Shown here one piece after another: positions 9,905-18,166 of a DNA stretch of 64,000 bases (its first letter is position 1; every line of letters starts with the position of its first letter). The notes under the pieces were generated by a model. That model saw nothing but the letters and a program-made list of their open reading frames with translations. It was not told the DNA's origin and ran no database searches. The translations under genes were made by a program, and so were the position numbers. The stretch covers positions 1-64,000 of the forward strand of contig JAODMT010000009.1 in assembly GCA_025464975.1 (NCBI GenBank), in the 5' to 3' direction. This DNA is from Microbacteriaceae bacterium (GTDB taxonomy: Bacteria > Actinomycetota > Actinomycetes > Actinomycetales > Microbacteriaceae).

Positions 9905-10867
9905 CTAGGAGGTGGTGCCAAGGATGTCGATGACGAAGACGATTGTGTCTGTCGCCGCGATGCCGGCGCTCGGCTGCCCGCCAGACGGACCGTAGCCGTC
10001 GGCCGGGGCGATCACGACGAGAACCTGCGATCCGACCTTTTGACCGACGAGCGCCTTGGTGAAGCCGGGAATCACACCTGAGGTCGGAGTGGTAATCGGC
10101 GCTCCATTGGTCCAACTCGAATCAAAGACCTTGCCGGTCTGCCAGTCGACCCCGGTGTAGTTGGCGGTGACAGTGTCGCCGTCCTTGACCGTCGTGCCGG
10201 TGCCCTTCTTGAGCTCGGCGATCTGCGTGGTTGCGGGTGGGGCGGTCGCCGGGATGGTGATCGTCGGTGCGCCGCTCGCCGCAAGAGTGACTGTCGGCAT
10301 TCCGGCGACCGGCTTCTGTGGTACGCCGTTCGCCTTCGTGAGCGCCTTGACCGGGGCGGAGACCTTCGTGACGTCGAAGACGAAGAGGAGCGTGTCCTTC
10401 GGCTGGACTCCGAGACTCGTTGACCCGGCCGTGCCGAATCCGTCCGCCGGGGGGACGACCGCGACGACGCGGCTGCCGGCGGGCGAGCAGGTCAGTCCCT
10501 TGATCATGCCGGTGAGCAGCGGCGTCTTAAGGGTGAACGGCGAGGCACTGCCCGCTGCGTATTTTGTGACGCTCAGCTTCTTGCCCGAGGTTGCGTCGTA
10601 GATGGTGTAGTCGGCGTCGACGGTTCCATTCTTCTTCGCGACGGCTCCGCTGCCCGGAATGATCACGGACCGCTCTGTCGTCTTCGCGGTGAGCCCCTTG
10701 GGGAACTTCACTGTCGGAGCGGTGCCGAACTTGCCGGTGACCGTGACCTTGCCCGAACTCGCCCCCGACGGTGTCGGGGTGCAGCCGCTCGCACTTGTCG
10801 AACTGCTGCAGGCCGCGAGCGAAACGACGAGAGCCGCGGCTGCCAGGAGGGAGAGAGTTTTCTTCAC
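9905..10867 (-). CDS. Lipoprotein with two FKBP-type peptidyl-prolyl isomerase domains
   Basis: Predicted secreted, lipid-anchored prolyl isomerase. GTG at 10867 (VKKTLSLLAAAALVVSLAACSS) gives a clean lipoprotein signal with lipobox LAAC; TAGGG lies just upstream. Two FKBP-like domains follow in 320 residues. The C-terminal one keeps the catalytic pattern (NYTGVDWQTGKVFDSSW, GVIPGFTKAL, ADGYGPSGG). The N-terminal one has the fold pattern (DADYTIYDATSGK, ADGFGTAG) but lacks the FD(S)S and IPG signature, so it is probably catalytically weak or structural. It is divergent from the ABC exporter genes at 11019. Confidence 0.92.
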   Translation of the reverse strand: MKKTLSLLAAAALVVSLAACSSSTSASGCTPTPSGASSGKVTVTGKFGTAPTVKFPKGLTAKTTERSVIIPGSGAVAKKNGTVDADYTIYDATSGKKLSVTKYAAGSASPFTLKTPLLTGMIKGLTCSPAGSRVVAVVPPADGFGTAGSTSLGVQPKDTLLFVFDVTKVSAPVKALTKANGVPQKPVAGMPTVTLAASGAPTITIPATAPPATTQIAELKKGTGTTVKDGDTVTANYTGVDWQTGKVFDSSWTNGAPITTPTSGVIPGFTKALVGQKVGSQVLVVIAPADGYGPSGGQPSAGIAATDTIVFVIDILGTTS

Positions 10868-10918
10868 CGCCCTAGTGTGGGGGACACTCCTCGGATCAAC
10901 CTGACCAACACCTGAGTG

Positions 10919-10944
10919 TCGCGAGAGCGGTGCGACTCTCGCGA
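10919..10944. promoter_or_regulatory. Candidate operator, 9-8-9 inverted repeat
   Basis: TCGCGAGAG (10919-10927) and CTCTCGCGA (10936-10944) are perfect inverted repeats around an 8-bp spacer, in the divergent region between the FKBP and ABC exporter genes. A third copy of TCGCGA is at 10989-10994. The three TCGCGA cores start at 10919, 10939 and 10989, that is 20 and 50 bp apart, near whole helical turns. The arrangement suggests a dimeric repressor site; the regulator is unknown. Confidence 0.45.
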
Positions 10945-11018
10945 GCGTGACAATTGTCAGCCGTGGGTCGTGACACGAGTGTGCGATGTCGCGAGCGAGA
11001 GTACGGCAGTCTTGGCTC

Positions 11019-11993
11019 ATGACTCAGAATCAGACGCTTTCTTCACGGCAGACCGGCGCCGGAATTCCGGCCGCGGTCGACGCGGTTGGCCTCGTCAAGT
11101 CCTATGGCACGGTATCGGCGGTCGACGGAATCTCGCTACGCATCCAGCCTGGCGAGGTCGTTGCCTTTCTCGGGCCGAATGGGGCGGGAAAGACGACAAC
11201 GATCGACATGCTCCTCGGCCTCACTCGCCCCGACCGCGGCACGGTGAGCCTGTACGGCCGAAGCCCGCGAAGCGCGATCGCGCACGGGCTGGTGTCCGCC
11301 GTCATGCAGACCGGCGGTCTACTGCAGGACGTGACGGTGCGAGAGACGGTTCAGCTTACGGCGACGCTGTTCGCCGACTCACGCCCGGTCGACGAGGTAC
11401 TCTCCCGGGCCGGCATCCTCGACATCGCCGATCGGCTGGTGAAGAAGTGCTCCGGCGGTCAACAACAGCGACTCCGCTTCGCGATGGCCCTGCTGTCCGA
11501 CCCCGGCCTCCTGATTCTCGACGAGCCAACGACCGGCATGGATGTCGAGGGCCGACGCGACTTCTGGAAGGCGATCCGCGAAGACGCCGGCCGCGGGCGC
11601 ACCGTGATCTTCGCCACTCACTATCTCGACGAGGCGGACGCGTACGCCGACCGGATCGTGCTCGTTCGGCAGGGACGGATCGTCGCGGATGGCACCGCCG
11701 CCGAGATCAAGAACCTCGCGGCGGGGCGAACGGTGCGGGCGACCGCGGTTGGCCTGGACGAATCCGCGATCCTCGCCATCCCCGGCGTCGATTCGGTCGA
11801 GCTGCACTCGGACACGGTCCGGGTCAGGACCACCGACTCGGACCTCGTCGCGCGCTATCTCCTCACCGAAACGTCGGCCCACGACATCGAAATCACCTCC
11901 CACAATCTCGAAGAGGCCTTCATCGCCCTCACCGGAGACGACAGCCCGGCCACGGCGAGCGCGGCCGGCACCGGAAAGAAGAACCGCTCATGA
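11019..11993 (+). CDS. ABC transporter ATP-binding protein, DrrA/ABC-2 type
   Basis: Nucleotide-binding subunit of an ABC-2 exporter, likely for drugs, lipids or natural products. Walker A is GPNGAGKTT, the signature is CSGGQQQR, and Walker B is LLILDEPTTGMD. Switch His is in VIFATHYLDEAD. The C-terminal extension typical of DrrA-like proteins is present (about 225-324). The start is taken at ATG 11019 (MTQNQTLSS); an in-frame ATG at 10986 overlaps one of the TCGCGA repeats. The stop overlaps the permease start by four bases (ATGA), so the two are translationally coupled. Confidence 0.93.
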   Translation: MTQNQTLSSRQTGAGIPAAVDAVGLVKSYGTVSAVDGISLRIQPGEVVAFLGPNGAGKTTTIDMLLGLTRPDRGTVSLYGRSPRSAIAHGLVSAVMQTGGLLQDVTVRETVQLTATLFADSRPVDEVLSRAGILDIADRLVKKCSGGQQQRLRFAMALLSDPGLLILDEPTTGMDVEGRRDFWKAIREDAGRGRTVIFATHYLDEADAYADRIVLVRQGRIVADGTAAEIKNLAAGRTVRATAVGLDESAILAIPGVDSVELHSDTVRVRTTDSDLVARYLLTETSAHDIEITSHNLEEAFIALTGDDSPATASAAGTGKKNRS

Positions 11994-12811
11994 CAATCGC
12001 CGCTCCGGAATCATCCGGTCACCCCACGTCGGTCAACCTAAATCGAACGGTTCCGCCGTTCGGCGGGTTCAACCTCACCTTTCTCGGCATCGAAATCAAG
12101 CGTCGGATGCGCAACCGCCGCACCCTCGTTTTCACGGTCGCGATGCCGATAGTCCTCTTTCTCCTCGTCGGGGTTCAATTCCTTCACACCGCGCTCACCG
12201 CGACCCCGGTGGCAAAGGGCGGACTCTCCGTCGCCGCCTACATCCTCATCTCGATGGCCGTCTACGGCGCGATGGTGGCCTCGACCTCGGCCGGGGGTGC
12301 CGTCGCGGTAGAGCGGGCGACCGGCTGGAGCCGGCAGTTGCGCCTCACCCCGCTCAACCCGATCGCTTACATCGCGATCAAGGTGGTCTCGGCGCTCACG
12401 CTCGGCCTCATCGCCGTGCTCGGCACCTTCGCCGCCGGGATCATCGCCGGCGTTCGCATGCCCGTCTACGTCTTCATCCTTTCCGGGCTCGCCGCCTGGC
12501 TTGGGTCGCTCGTGTTCACCTCGCTCGGCCTCTTCATCGGCTACCTCGTTCCGTCCGAGAACGTGATGCAGTTCCTCGGCCCGATTCTCGCGATTCTCGC
12601 CCTGTTCGGCGGGCTGTTCAGCCCGCTCCCGGCCGGGACCCTCACGGACATCGCGAAGTGGACTCCGGTGTACGGTCTCGGCGAGATCGCGCGGGCTCCC
12701 CTCACAGGGCAAGCCTTCGACGGGTGGGCGGTCGTCAACATCGTCGCCTGGCTGCTCATCTTCAGCGCGGGCGCTGCGCTCGTCTTCCGCCGCGACACCA
12801 AGCGAGTCTGA
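11990..12811 (+). CDS. ABC-2 type transporter permease, DrrB-like
   Basis: Membrane subunit paired with the preceding ATPase. It is 273 residues with a cytoplasmic N-terminus (FGGFNLTFLGIEIKRRMRNRR) and six predicted membrane helices, starting with TLVFTVAMPIVLFLLVGVQF. It ends with the last helix (AWLLIFSAGAALVF) and a basic tail. The amphipathic region AVAVERATGWSRQLRLTPLNP is typical of ABC-2 permeases. The start is the ATG overlapping the ATPase stop. It is followed by a 207-bp repeat-rich spacer and the convergent OsmC gene. Confidence 0.92.
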   Translation: MTIAAPESSGHPTSVNLNRTVPPFGGFNLTFLGIEIKRRMRNRRTLVFTVAMPIVLFLLVGVQFLHTALTATPVAKGGLSVAAYILISMAVYGAMVASTSAGGAVAVERATGWSRQLRLTPLNPIAYIAIKVVSALTLGLIAVLGTFAAGIIAGVRMPVYVFILSGLAAWLGSLVFTSLGLFIGYLVPSENVMQFLGPILAILALFGGLFSPLPAGTLTDIAKWTPVYGLGEIARAPLTGQAFDGWAVVNIVAWLLIFSAGAALVFRRDTKRV

Positions 12812-12820
12812 CGAGTAGGG

Positions 12821-12855
12821 TCGAGGCGACTCTGCCAGTCGAGGCGACTCTGCCA
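12821..12855. repeat. 18-bp tandem duplication
   Basis: The 17 bases at 12821-12837 recur exactly at 12839-12855 (period 18), immediately after the ABC permease stop in the convergent intergenic region. Confidence 0.75.
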
Positions 12856-12873
12856 ATCGAGCGTGCTTCGATG

Positions 12874-12948
12874 AAACGCAGGAGATTCACCACTTAGCGT
12901 GGCCATTCGAGCGGGAGACGGTGCCGCGGTGGTGATTCTCCTGCGTTT
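12874..12948. terminator. Long inverted repeat between convergent genes
   Basis: Arms of 20 bp at 12874-12893 (starting AAACGCAGG) and 12929-12948 (ending CCTGCGTTT) are complementary except for one position, with a 35-nt loop. A T-run follows the right arm on the plus strand. It lies between the ABC permease and the convergent OsmC gene, so a bidirectional terminator is plausible; a decayed mobile-repeat palindrome is the alternative. Confidence 0.5.
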
Positions 12949-12956
12949 TCGGTCCC

Positions 12957-12996
12957 GGGGGCACGGCGCGGGCTCAGGGGGCACGGCGCGGGCTCC
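12957..12996. repeat. 20-bp tandem duplication, GC-rich
   Basis: Units 12957-12976 and 12977-12996 (core GCACGGCGCGGGCTC) are identical except for the final base. This is the third repeat in the same 207-bp convergent spacer (12812-13018), which contains no gene. Confidence 0.75.
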
Positions 12997-13018
12997 GGTG
13001 GGCGCGGGGCGGGCGCTC

Positions 13019-13495
13019 CTAGCGCGCAGCCGCGACGAGGATGCGCGGCTCGTGCCCGACCGGGAAGTTCATCGAACTCGCGATGAAGCACTTGAGGCTC
13101 GCCTCGTGGTGCAGCGCGAGGGCGACCTCCGGATCTCCCGATGAGATGGTTACGACCGGCCGAAGCGTCACGGAGGTGAAATGGCCGCCGCCGTTCGCCG
13201 TCTGCTCCATGGTGCCGACCGCGGCATCCGTGTAGTCCGTGACGACGATGCCGCGGGAGGCCGCGACATGCAGGTAGCTGAGCAGGTGGCACTGGCTGAG
13301 GGCGGCCACGAGCATCTCCTCGGGGTTCCAGCGGTCGACGTCTCCGTGAAAGACCCGGGCGGATGATCCGCGGATGTCATGCTTTCCCTCGGCCCGGATG
13401 ACGTGGTCTCGCCCGTATGCCCGGTAGTCACTCGTTCCGGTTCCCCGATTGCCGGTCCACTTGAGGGAGACGGCGAAGTGGTGTTCGTGGTTCAC
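13019..13495 (-). CDS. OsmC family protein (peroxiredoxin-like)
   Basis: Probable hydroperoxide-detoxifying protein of the OsmC/Ohr superfamily. The start is GTG 13495 (VNHEHHFAVSLKWTG), divergent from gabT with a 39-bp gap. Conserved features are NPEEMLVAALSQCHLLSYLH, with the first redox cysteine (SQCH), and ASLKCFIASSMNFPVG, with the second cysteine in the usual place. Length of 158 is normal. No strong ribosome-binding site is visible, so the start is less certain than the identity. Confidence 0.9.
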   Translation of the reverse strand: MNHEHHFAVSLKWTGNRGTGTSDYRAYGRDHVIRAEGKHDIRGSSARVFHGDVDRWNPEEMLVAALSQCHLLSYLHVAASRGIVVTDYTDAAVGTMEQTANGGGHFTSVTLRPVVTISSGDPEVALALHHEASLKCFIASSMNFPVGHEPRILVAAAR

Positions 13496-13534
13496 CCGCT
13501 CAACGCTACGCCCCGGCGTTAGGATTTTGACACC

Positions 13535-14884
13535 ATGACTGAGACTCTCGTTCCCACCGTGAACCGACTTCCCATCGCTCAGGAGCGACGCATCGTTACC
13601 CCAATCCCCGGGCCGAAGTCGCAAGCCCTCCAGAAACGGCGGCTCGCGGTCATCCCGGCCGGTGTGTCCTCGGCGCAACCGTTCTTTATCGAACGGGCGC
13701 ACGGGGCGATCGTCGTCGACGTTGACGGCAACCAATTCATCGATCTCGGCGCGGGCATCGGCGTCATGACGATCGGGCACACCGACGACGCCGTCGTCGC
13801 TGCCGCCTCGGCCCAACTCGCCGAGTTCACGCATGTGGTGTTCACGGTGACGCCGTACGAGGGCTACGTGCGCGTCGCCGAGTTGCTCGCGGAGCACACC
13901 CCCGGCGATTTCCCGAAGAAGACCGTGCTGTTGAACTCGGGAGCCGAGGCCGTGGAGAACGCGGTCAAGATCGCACGCAAGTACACCGGGCGATCCGGTG
14001 TCGCCGTGCTCGACCACGCCTATCACGGCCGAACCAACCTCACCATGGCGATGACGCACAAGGCGATGCCATACAAGCTCGGCTTCGGCCCGTTCGCGAG
14101 CGATGTCTATCACGCCCCGAACTCCTACCCATTCCGCGACGGACTGAGCGGGACGGATGCCGCGGCGCGCACCATCGCCTACCTGGACAAGGTGGTCGGG
14201 GCCTCCGACCTCGCCTGTCTCGTCGTCGAGCCGATCCAGGGTGAGGGCGGATTCGTCGTGCCTGCGGACGGATACCTCCCCGCGCTTCAGGAGTGGTGCC
14301 GGGCGAACGGGGTGGTGTTCATCGCCGACGAAATCCAGAGCGGGATGGCCCGCACCGGTCGGTACTTCGCGAGCGAGCATTCCGGCATCGTGCCCGACGT
14401 GGTGCTGAGCGCGAAGGGCATAGCCGGCGGCCTTCCGATCGCCGGGGTCACCGGGCGCGCCGAAATTATGGATGCGTCCCATCCCGGTGGACTCGGCGGA
14501 ACCTTCGCCGGGAATCCGGTGGCTGCCGCGGCCGCGATCGCCGTGTTCCACGAGATCGAGTCCCGCGGTTTGCTCGCAGAGGCGGAACGGATCGAGGCCA
14601 TCCTCCTCCCGGCCCTTCTCGGCCTCAAGGCCCGGTACGACGTGATCGGTGACGTGCGTGGCAGGGGCGCGATGCTCGCGATGGAGCTCGTGCTTCCGGG
14701 AACCTCCGAACCGAACCCCGGCGCGGTCGCTGCGATCACCGCATACGCGGCGCAGAACGGGGTGCTTCTGCTCAACGCGGGAACGTGGGGCAACGTCATC
14801 CGGTTCCTTCCGTCACTTGCGATCTCGGACGACCTGCTTCGCGAGGCGATCACGGTCATCGACGACGCGCTTGCCGCGCTGTGA
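13535..14884 (+). CDS. gabT: 4-aminobutyrate-2-oxoglutarate aminotransferase
   Basis: PLP-dependent class III aminotransferase converting GABA and 2-oxoglutarate to succinic semialdehyde and glutamate. The N-terminus (LQKRRLAVIPAGVSSAQPFFIERAHGA) is typical of actinobacterial GabT. Phosphate-binding NSGAEAVENAVKIARKYTGR, aromatic stacking DHAYHGRTNLTMAMT, Asp in FIADEIQSGMARTG, and Schiff-base lysine in LSAKGIAGGLPIAGV are all present. Length of 449 is normal. The stop overlaps the next gene by four bases (GTGA), so it is coupled to an asparaginase-family protein. No succinic semialdehyde dehydrogenase gene is adjacent. Confidence 0.94.
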   Translation: MTETLVPTVNRLPIAQERRIVTPIPGPKSQALQKRRLAVIPAGVSSAQPFFIERAHGAIVVDVDGNQFIDLGAGIGVMTIGHTDDAVVAAASAQLAEFTHVVFTVTPYEGYVRVAELLAEHTPGDFPKKTVLLNSGAEAVENAVKIARKYTGRSGVAVLDHAYHGRTNLTMAMTHKAMPYKLGFGPFASDVYHAPNSYPFRDGLSGTDAAARTIAYLDKVVGASDLACLVVEPIQGEGGFVVPADGYLPALQEWCRANGVVFIADEIQSGMARTGRYFASEHSGIVPDVVLSAKGIAGGLPIAGVTGRAEIMDASHPGGLGGTFAGNPVAAAAAIAVFHEIESRGLLAEAERIEAILLPALLGLKARYDVIGDVRGRGAMLAMELVLPGTSEPNPGAVAAITAYAAQNGVLLLNAGTWGNVIRFLPSLAISDDLLREAITVIDDALAAL

Positions 14885-15852
14885 GCCACTCCCTGGACCG
14901 GGCCGGAGTCGTCGAACTCGCAATCCTCGAGCGGTCGGGGCTCGATGAGTCCCGCCACCTCGGAGCCGCCGTCGTCGTCTCCCCCGACGGCTCGGTGCTT
15001 CGCGAGCTCGGTGACGGGTCGGCACTCGTCTACGGCCGATCTTCCCTGAAACTGTTTCAGGCAATCGCAGTGCTTCGCTCCGGAGTCTCCCTCGAAGGAG
15101 CTGAGCTGGTTCTCGCGACCGCAAGTCACGCCGGCACGCCGGCGCACGTCGCCGTCGTGAGGTCGGTGCTCGATCGGGCCGGCCTGGATGAGAGCGCACT
15201 GCAGTGCCCGCTCGACTGGCCGCTGGATTCCGCCTCTCGGCACGCGGCCGCCTCCCCGTCGCGAGTCACGATGAATTGCTCCGGCAAGCACGCCGCATTT
15301 CTGCTCGCGTGCGTGCACAACGGCTGGCCGACCGACACCTACCTCGAGCGGGACCACCCGCTTCAGCAACTCATCCGGTCGACGGTCGAGGAGTTCATCG
15401 GCGAGCCGATCGGCCGGACCGGTGTCGACGGCTGTGGCGCGCCGGTCTTCGCGACGACGCTGCGCGGGCTCGCGACCGGCGTCGCCAACGCCTGCTCGTC
15501 GACCGATGGTGAGGCCGCGCTTCTCGTCAGAGCGATCCTTGGTGACCCGTGGGCCATCGACGGCCCGGGCAGGGCGAACACCGTCGTCGCCGAACAGTTG
15601 GGGCTCGTGACAAAGGGCGGCGCGGAGGGCGTCATCATCATGGCCGCTCCGGGCGGCGCCGCGGTCGCCCTCAAGATGGTGGATGGAAGCAATCGGGCGA
15701 CGACGCTCGTCGCGCTTCGGCTGCTCGCTTCGGTCGGCGTCATCTCCGAGGACGACGCGGCGCGGGTTGCCGGCCTGACCACGGAACGCGTGCTCGGCGG
15801 GGGTGTGCCCGTGGGAACCATCCGCGCGTCCGAGCTTGTGACTCAGGGTTGA
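14881..15852 (+). CDS. Asparaginase family protein (AnsA-like, COG4448 type)
   Basis: Member of the bacterial asparaginase II family distinct from the E. coli AnsA/AnsB fold, expected to hydrolyse L-asparagine to aspartate and ammonia. The start is GTG 14881 overlapping the gabT stop. Visible family blocks are ERSGLDESRHLGAAVVV, YGRSSLKLFQAIAVL (conserved RSSLKxxQ), LATASHAGTPAH, MNCSGKHAAFLLAC and GVDGCGAPVFA. Length of 323 fits. Coupling to gabT suggests a nitrogen-scavenging operon; the substrate has not been shown. Confidence 0.85.
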   Translation: MSHSLDRAGVVELAILERSGLDESRHLGAAVVVSPDGSVLRELGDGSALVYGRSSLKLFQAIAVLRSGVSLEGAELVLATASHAGTPAHVAVVRSVLDRAGLDESALQCPLDWPLDSASRHAAASPSRVTMNCSGKHAAFLLACVHNGWPTDTYLERDHPLQQLIRSTVEEFIGEPIGRTGVDGCGAPVFATTLRGLATGVANACSSTDGEAALLVRAILGDPWAIDGPGRANTVVAEQLGLVTKGGAEGVIIMAAPGGAAVALKMVDGSNRATTLVALRLLASVGVISEDDAARVAGLTTERVLGGGVPVGTIRASELVTQG

Positions 15853-15855
15853 CCC

Positions 15856-15909
15856 CCGCGGAGGACCCAACGCGAAATCAGAGCTGACCGCGGAGGACCA
15901 AACGCGAAA
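15856..15909. repeat. 32-bp period direct repeat between convergent genes
   Basis: The 22-bp segment beginning CCGCGGAGGACC occurs at 15856-15877 and again at 15888-15909 with one mismatch. It fills most of the 89-bp gap between the asparaginase gene and the convergent aminotransferase gene. No U-tract or clear hairpin accompanies it. Confidence 0.7.
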
Positions 15910-15941
15910 ACGAGGCCCGAGCGAACGCGACGGTCGCCGGC

Positions 15942-17297
15942 TCAGGCGTACAACGCGACGATGGCCTCGCGGAACGCGGCGGTGTGCCGCTCCACGTCCG
16001 CCGCGGTCGTCGTCGGCGCCATGAGCGCCATGTTGTGGAACGGCGTGATCAGGATGCCCCGGTTCAGGGCATGCAGGTGCAGGAACTGCTGCAGCTCGAA
16101 GTCATCCGCCGCCGCGGCTTCGGCTCCGTCGCGGGGTGGGGTCGCCCGGAAGCTGTACTCCGATCGCGCGCCGAGCTGGGTGACCTGCCACGGCACGGCG
16201 AACTCGTCGAGCGCCGACTGCACCCCGACGGTCCACTCGGTGGCGCGGTCGATCATCCCGGCGAAGCTGTCGGCCGTGAGCACCTCGCCGAGAGTCGCCC
16301 GGATTCCGGCGAGGGATAGCGCGTTTCCGGCGAGGGTTCCGCCGACTCCCCCGACGTCGATGTCCTCGAGGTGCAGCGATGCGCGCACGAGGGCCGCGAA
16401 ACTCGCCGTCATCCCGTAGGCCGCGGCCGGTATTCCCCCGCCGATGCTCTTCCCGACGACGACCGCGTCGGGGTCGAGCCCGTCGCGGGCAATCATTCCG
16501 CCGGGGCCAGCGCACAGGGTGTGCGTCTCGTCGATGATCAGGATCACGCCGTACCGGGTGCAGAGCGAGCGGATCGCCTCGTGATAACCCGGTTCGGGCA
16601 GCACGATTCCGATGTTCGTGAGCGCCGGTTCGATGAGCATCGCCGCGATCTCGCCGGACGCGAATGCCCGCTCGAGGGCCGGAACGTCGTTGAACGGCAC
16701 GACCGCGGTCGTGAGCGCCGGCGGAACGGGCGCCCCGATCGTGCCGCGCCTCTCGACCACAGCGCCGGTCTCGTCGAGGGTCGCGTACGCCTCGTCGACG
16801 GTGCCGTGGTAGCAGAAGTCGTGCACGACGATCTTGGGTCGGCCGGTCACCTGCCTCGCGTAGCGGATGAGGCTGCGGTTCGCGTCCGTGGCCGAGAGGC
16901 TGAATTGCCAGCTCGGCACCCCGAATCGCTCGGCGAGCAGTTCGGCTGCGGCCGCGGCATCCGCGGTGGGAAGCATGAAGGTCGAGCCGCGAGACAGCTG
17001 GGCCGAAATCGCGGCGACGGAGGCCGGTGGCGCGTGCCCGCACATCGCCCCCGTATCGCCGAGGCACAGATCGACGTGGTCAATGCCGTCGACGTCCCGA
17101 AAGTGCGAACCGGCCGCGCTCTCCACATAGACGGGCCACGGGCCTGGCCACTTTGCCATCCACAGCATCGGAACGCCGTCCGGCAGGTGCGGCGTCGCCG
17201 CCGTGAAGAGTTCGCGTGAGCGCGGCCGCGCCGCAGTGAACGTCTCCGTTTCGATTCGCCAGACCTCGTCGAGTCTCTCCCTGTCGGGGTAGGCCAT
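15942..17297 (-). CDS. Class III PLP-dependent aminotransferase, function unassigned
   Basis: PLP enzyme of the glutamate-1-semialdehyde aminomutase/class III aminotransferase family. DFCYHGTVDEAY matches the aromatic-His-Gly element, ILIIDETHTLCAGPGG supplies the PLP-ring Asp, and VVVGKSIGGGIPAAAYG the Schiff-base Lys. The N-terminal half has GAMCGHAPPASVAAI and STFMLPTADAAAAAELLAERFG. Length of 451 is normal. Its start codon overlaps the permease stop (TGATG), so it ends a polyamine-type transporter operon. It probably deaminates the imported amine or a product of it; the substrate cannot be read from sequence. Confidence 0.85.
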   Translation of the reverse strand: MAYPDRERLDEVWRIETETFTAARPRSRELFTAATPHLPDGVPMLWMAKWPGPWPVYVESAAGSHFRDVDGIDHVDLCLGDTGAMCGHAPPASVAAISAQLSRGSTFMLPTADAAAAAELLAERFGVPSWQFSLSATDANRSLIRYARQVTGRPKIVVHDFCYHGTVDEAYATLDETGAVVERRGTIGAPVPPALTTAVVPFNDVPALERAFASGEIAAMLIEPALTNIGIVLPEPGYHEAIRSLCTRYGVILIIDETHTLCAGPGGMIARDGLDPDAVVVGKSIGGGIPAAAYGMTASFAALVRASLHLEDIDVGGVGGTLAGNALSLAGIRATLGEVLTADSFAGMIDRATEWTVGVQSALDEFAVPWQVTQLGARSEYSFRATPPRDGAEAAAADDFELQQFLHLHALNRGILITPFHNMALMAPTTTAADVERHTAAFREAIVALYA

Positions 17298-18166
17298 CAG
17301 CCGACCCGCGTCAGCCGCTTGCGCCGCGATGCGGCGGTGACCTGCTGGCCGATGACGAGAACAATCGCGAGCAGGAAGACCGCCGATGCGATGACATTCG
17401 CCTCCGCGGGGATGCCGCGAGCCGCGGAGATGTAGACGAACTTGGGGAACGTGGTGGCCGAACCGGAGTTGAAACTCGTGATGATGAAGTCGTCGAAGCT
17501 CAACGCGAAGGAGAGAAGGGCCGCGGCAATGATGCCGGGGAGCAGAAGCGGGAAGGTGATCCGCCAGAACACCTGGGCAGGCGAGCCATACAGGTCCCTC
17601 CCGGCCTCTTCGAGGGCGGGATCGAGGCTCGAAACCCGCGCCTTGACGGTCACCACCACGAAGCTGATGCAGAACATGATGTGGGCGACGATGATCGTGC
17701 CGATCCCCTTCTGCACTCCGGCTCCGAGGAACTCGGAGGCGAGACCGGCGCCGAGCACAACCTCCGGGGTGGCCATCGGGAGGAAGAGCAGCAGGCTGAT
17801 CGCGGACCGGAACCGGAACCGGTAGCGCACTAGCGCTATCGCGATGGCGGTCCCGAGCGCCGTCGCCACGACGGTCGCGACGACACCGATCAGGATGCTG
17901 TTACCGAACGCCGCACAGACGTCTTGCGCGTTGCAGACATTCGTCCAGTTGTCGAGGGTGAACCCGCGCCACGAGATGTTGGACTTCAGCGAGTTGTTGA
18001 ACGAAAACACGAACGTGTACGCGATCGGGATGAGAAGGAAGATCAGGGCGAGCGCGGTGTAGACGGGGAGCAACCAGCTCCCCAGACTGAACTGTGCGCG
18101 GCGGGCGCGGGGCGGATGCGGAGCGTCGGCCGCGCTCGCGATGACGAGCCCCTCCTGCACGGTCAC
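17297..18166 (-). CDS. potC: Polyamine-type ABC transporter permease, PotC-like
   Basis: Inner-membrane subunit of a spermidine/putrescine-family importer. It is 289 residues with six predicted helices (first: LLPVYTALALIFLLIPIAYTFVFSF). The binding-protein-dependent transport EAA loop is LEEAGRDLYGSPAQVFWRITFPLLLPGI. FSFNNSLKSNISWRGFTLDNW is a PotC-type periplasmic loop. It overlaps the upstream permease gene by four bases and the downstream aminotransferase by one, which indicates one operon. Confidence 0.9.
   Translation of the reverse strand: MTVQEGLVIASAADAPHPPRARRAQFSLGSWLLPVYTALALIFLLIPIAYTFVFSFNNSLKSNISWRGFTLDNWTNVCNAQDVCAAFGNSILIGVVATVVATALGTAIAIALVRYRFRFRSAISLLLFLPMATPEVVLGAGLASEFLGAGVQKGIGTIIVAHIMFCISFVVVTVKARVSSLDPALEEAGRDLYGSPAQVFWRITFPLLLPGIIAAALLSFALSFDDFIITSFNSGSATTFPKFVYISAARGIPAEANVIASAVFLLAIVLVIGQQVTAASRRKRLTRVG

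Noticed and set aside
13496-14551. Minus-strand open frame extending the OsmC gene upstream across gabT
   Set aside because: The OsmC fold begins at GTG 13495; the extension is antisense to the conserved gabT gene.
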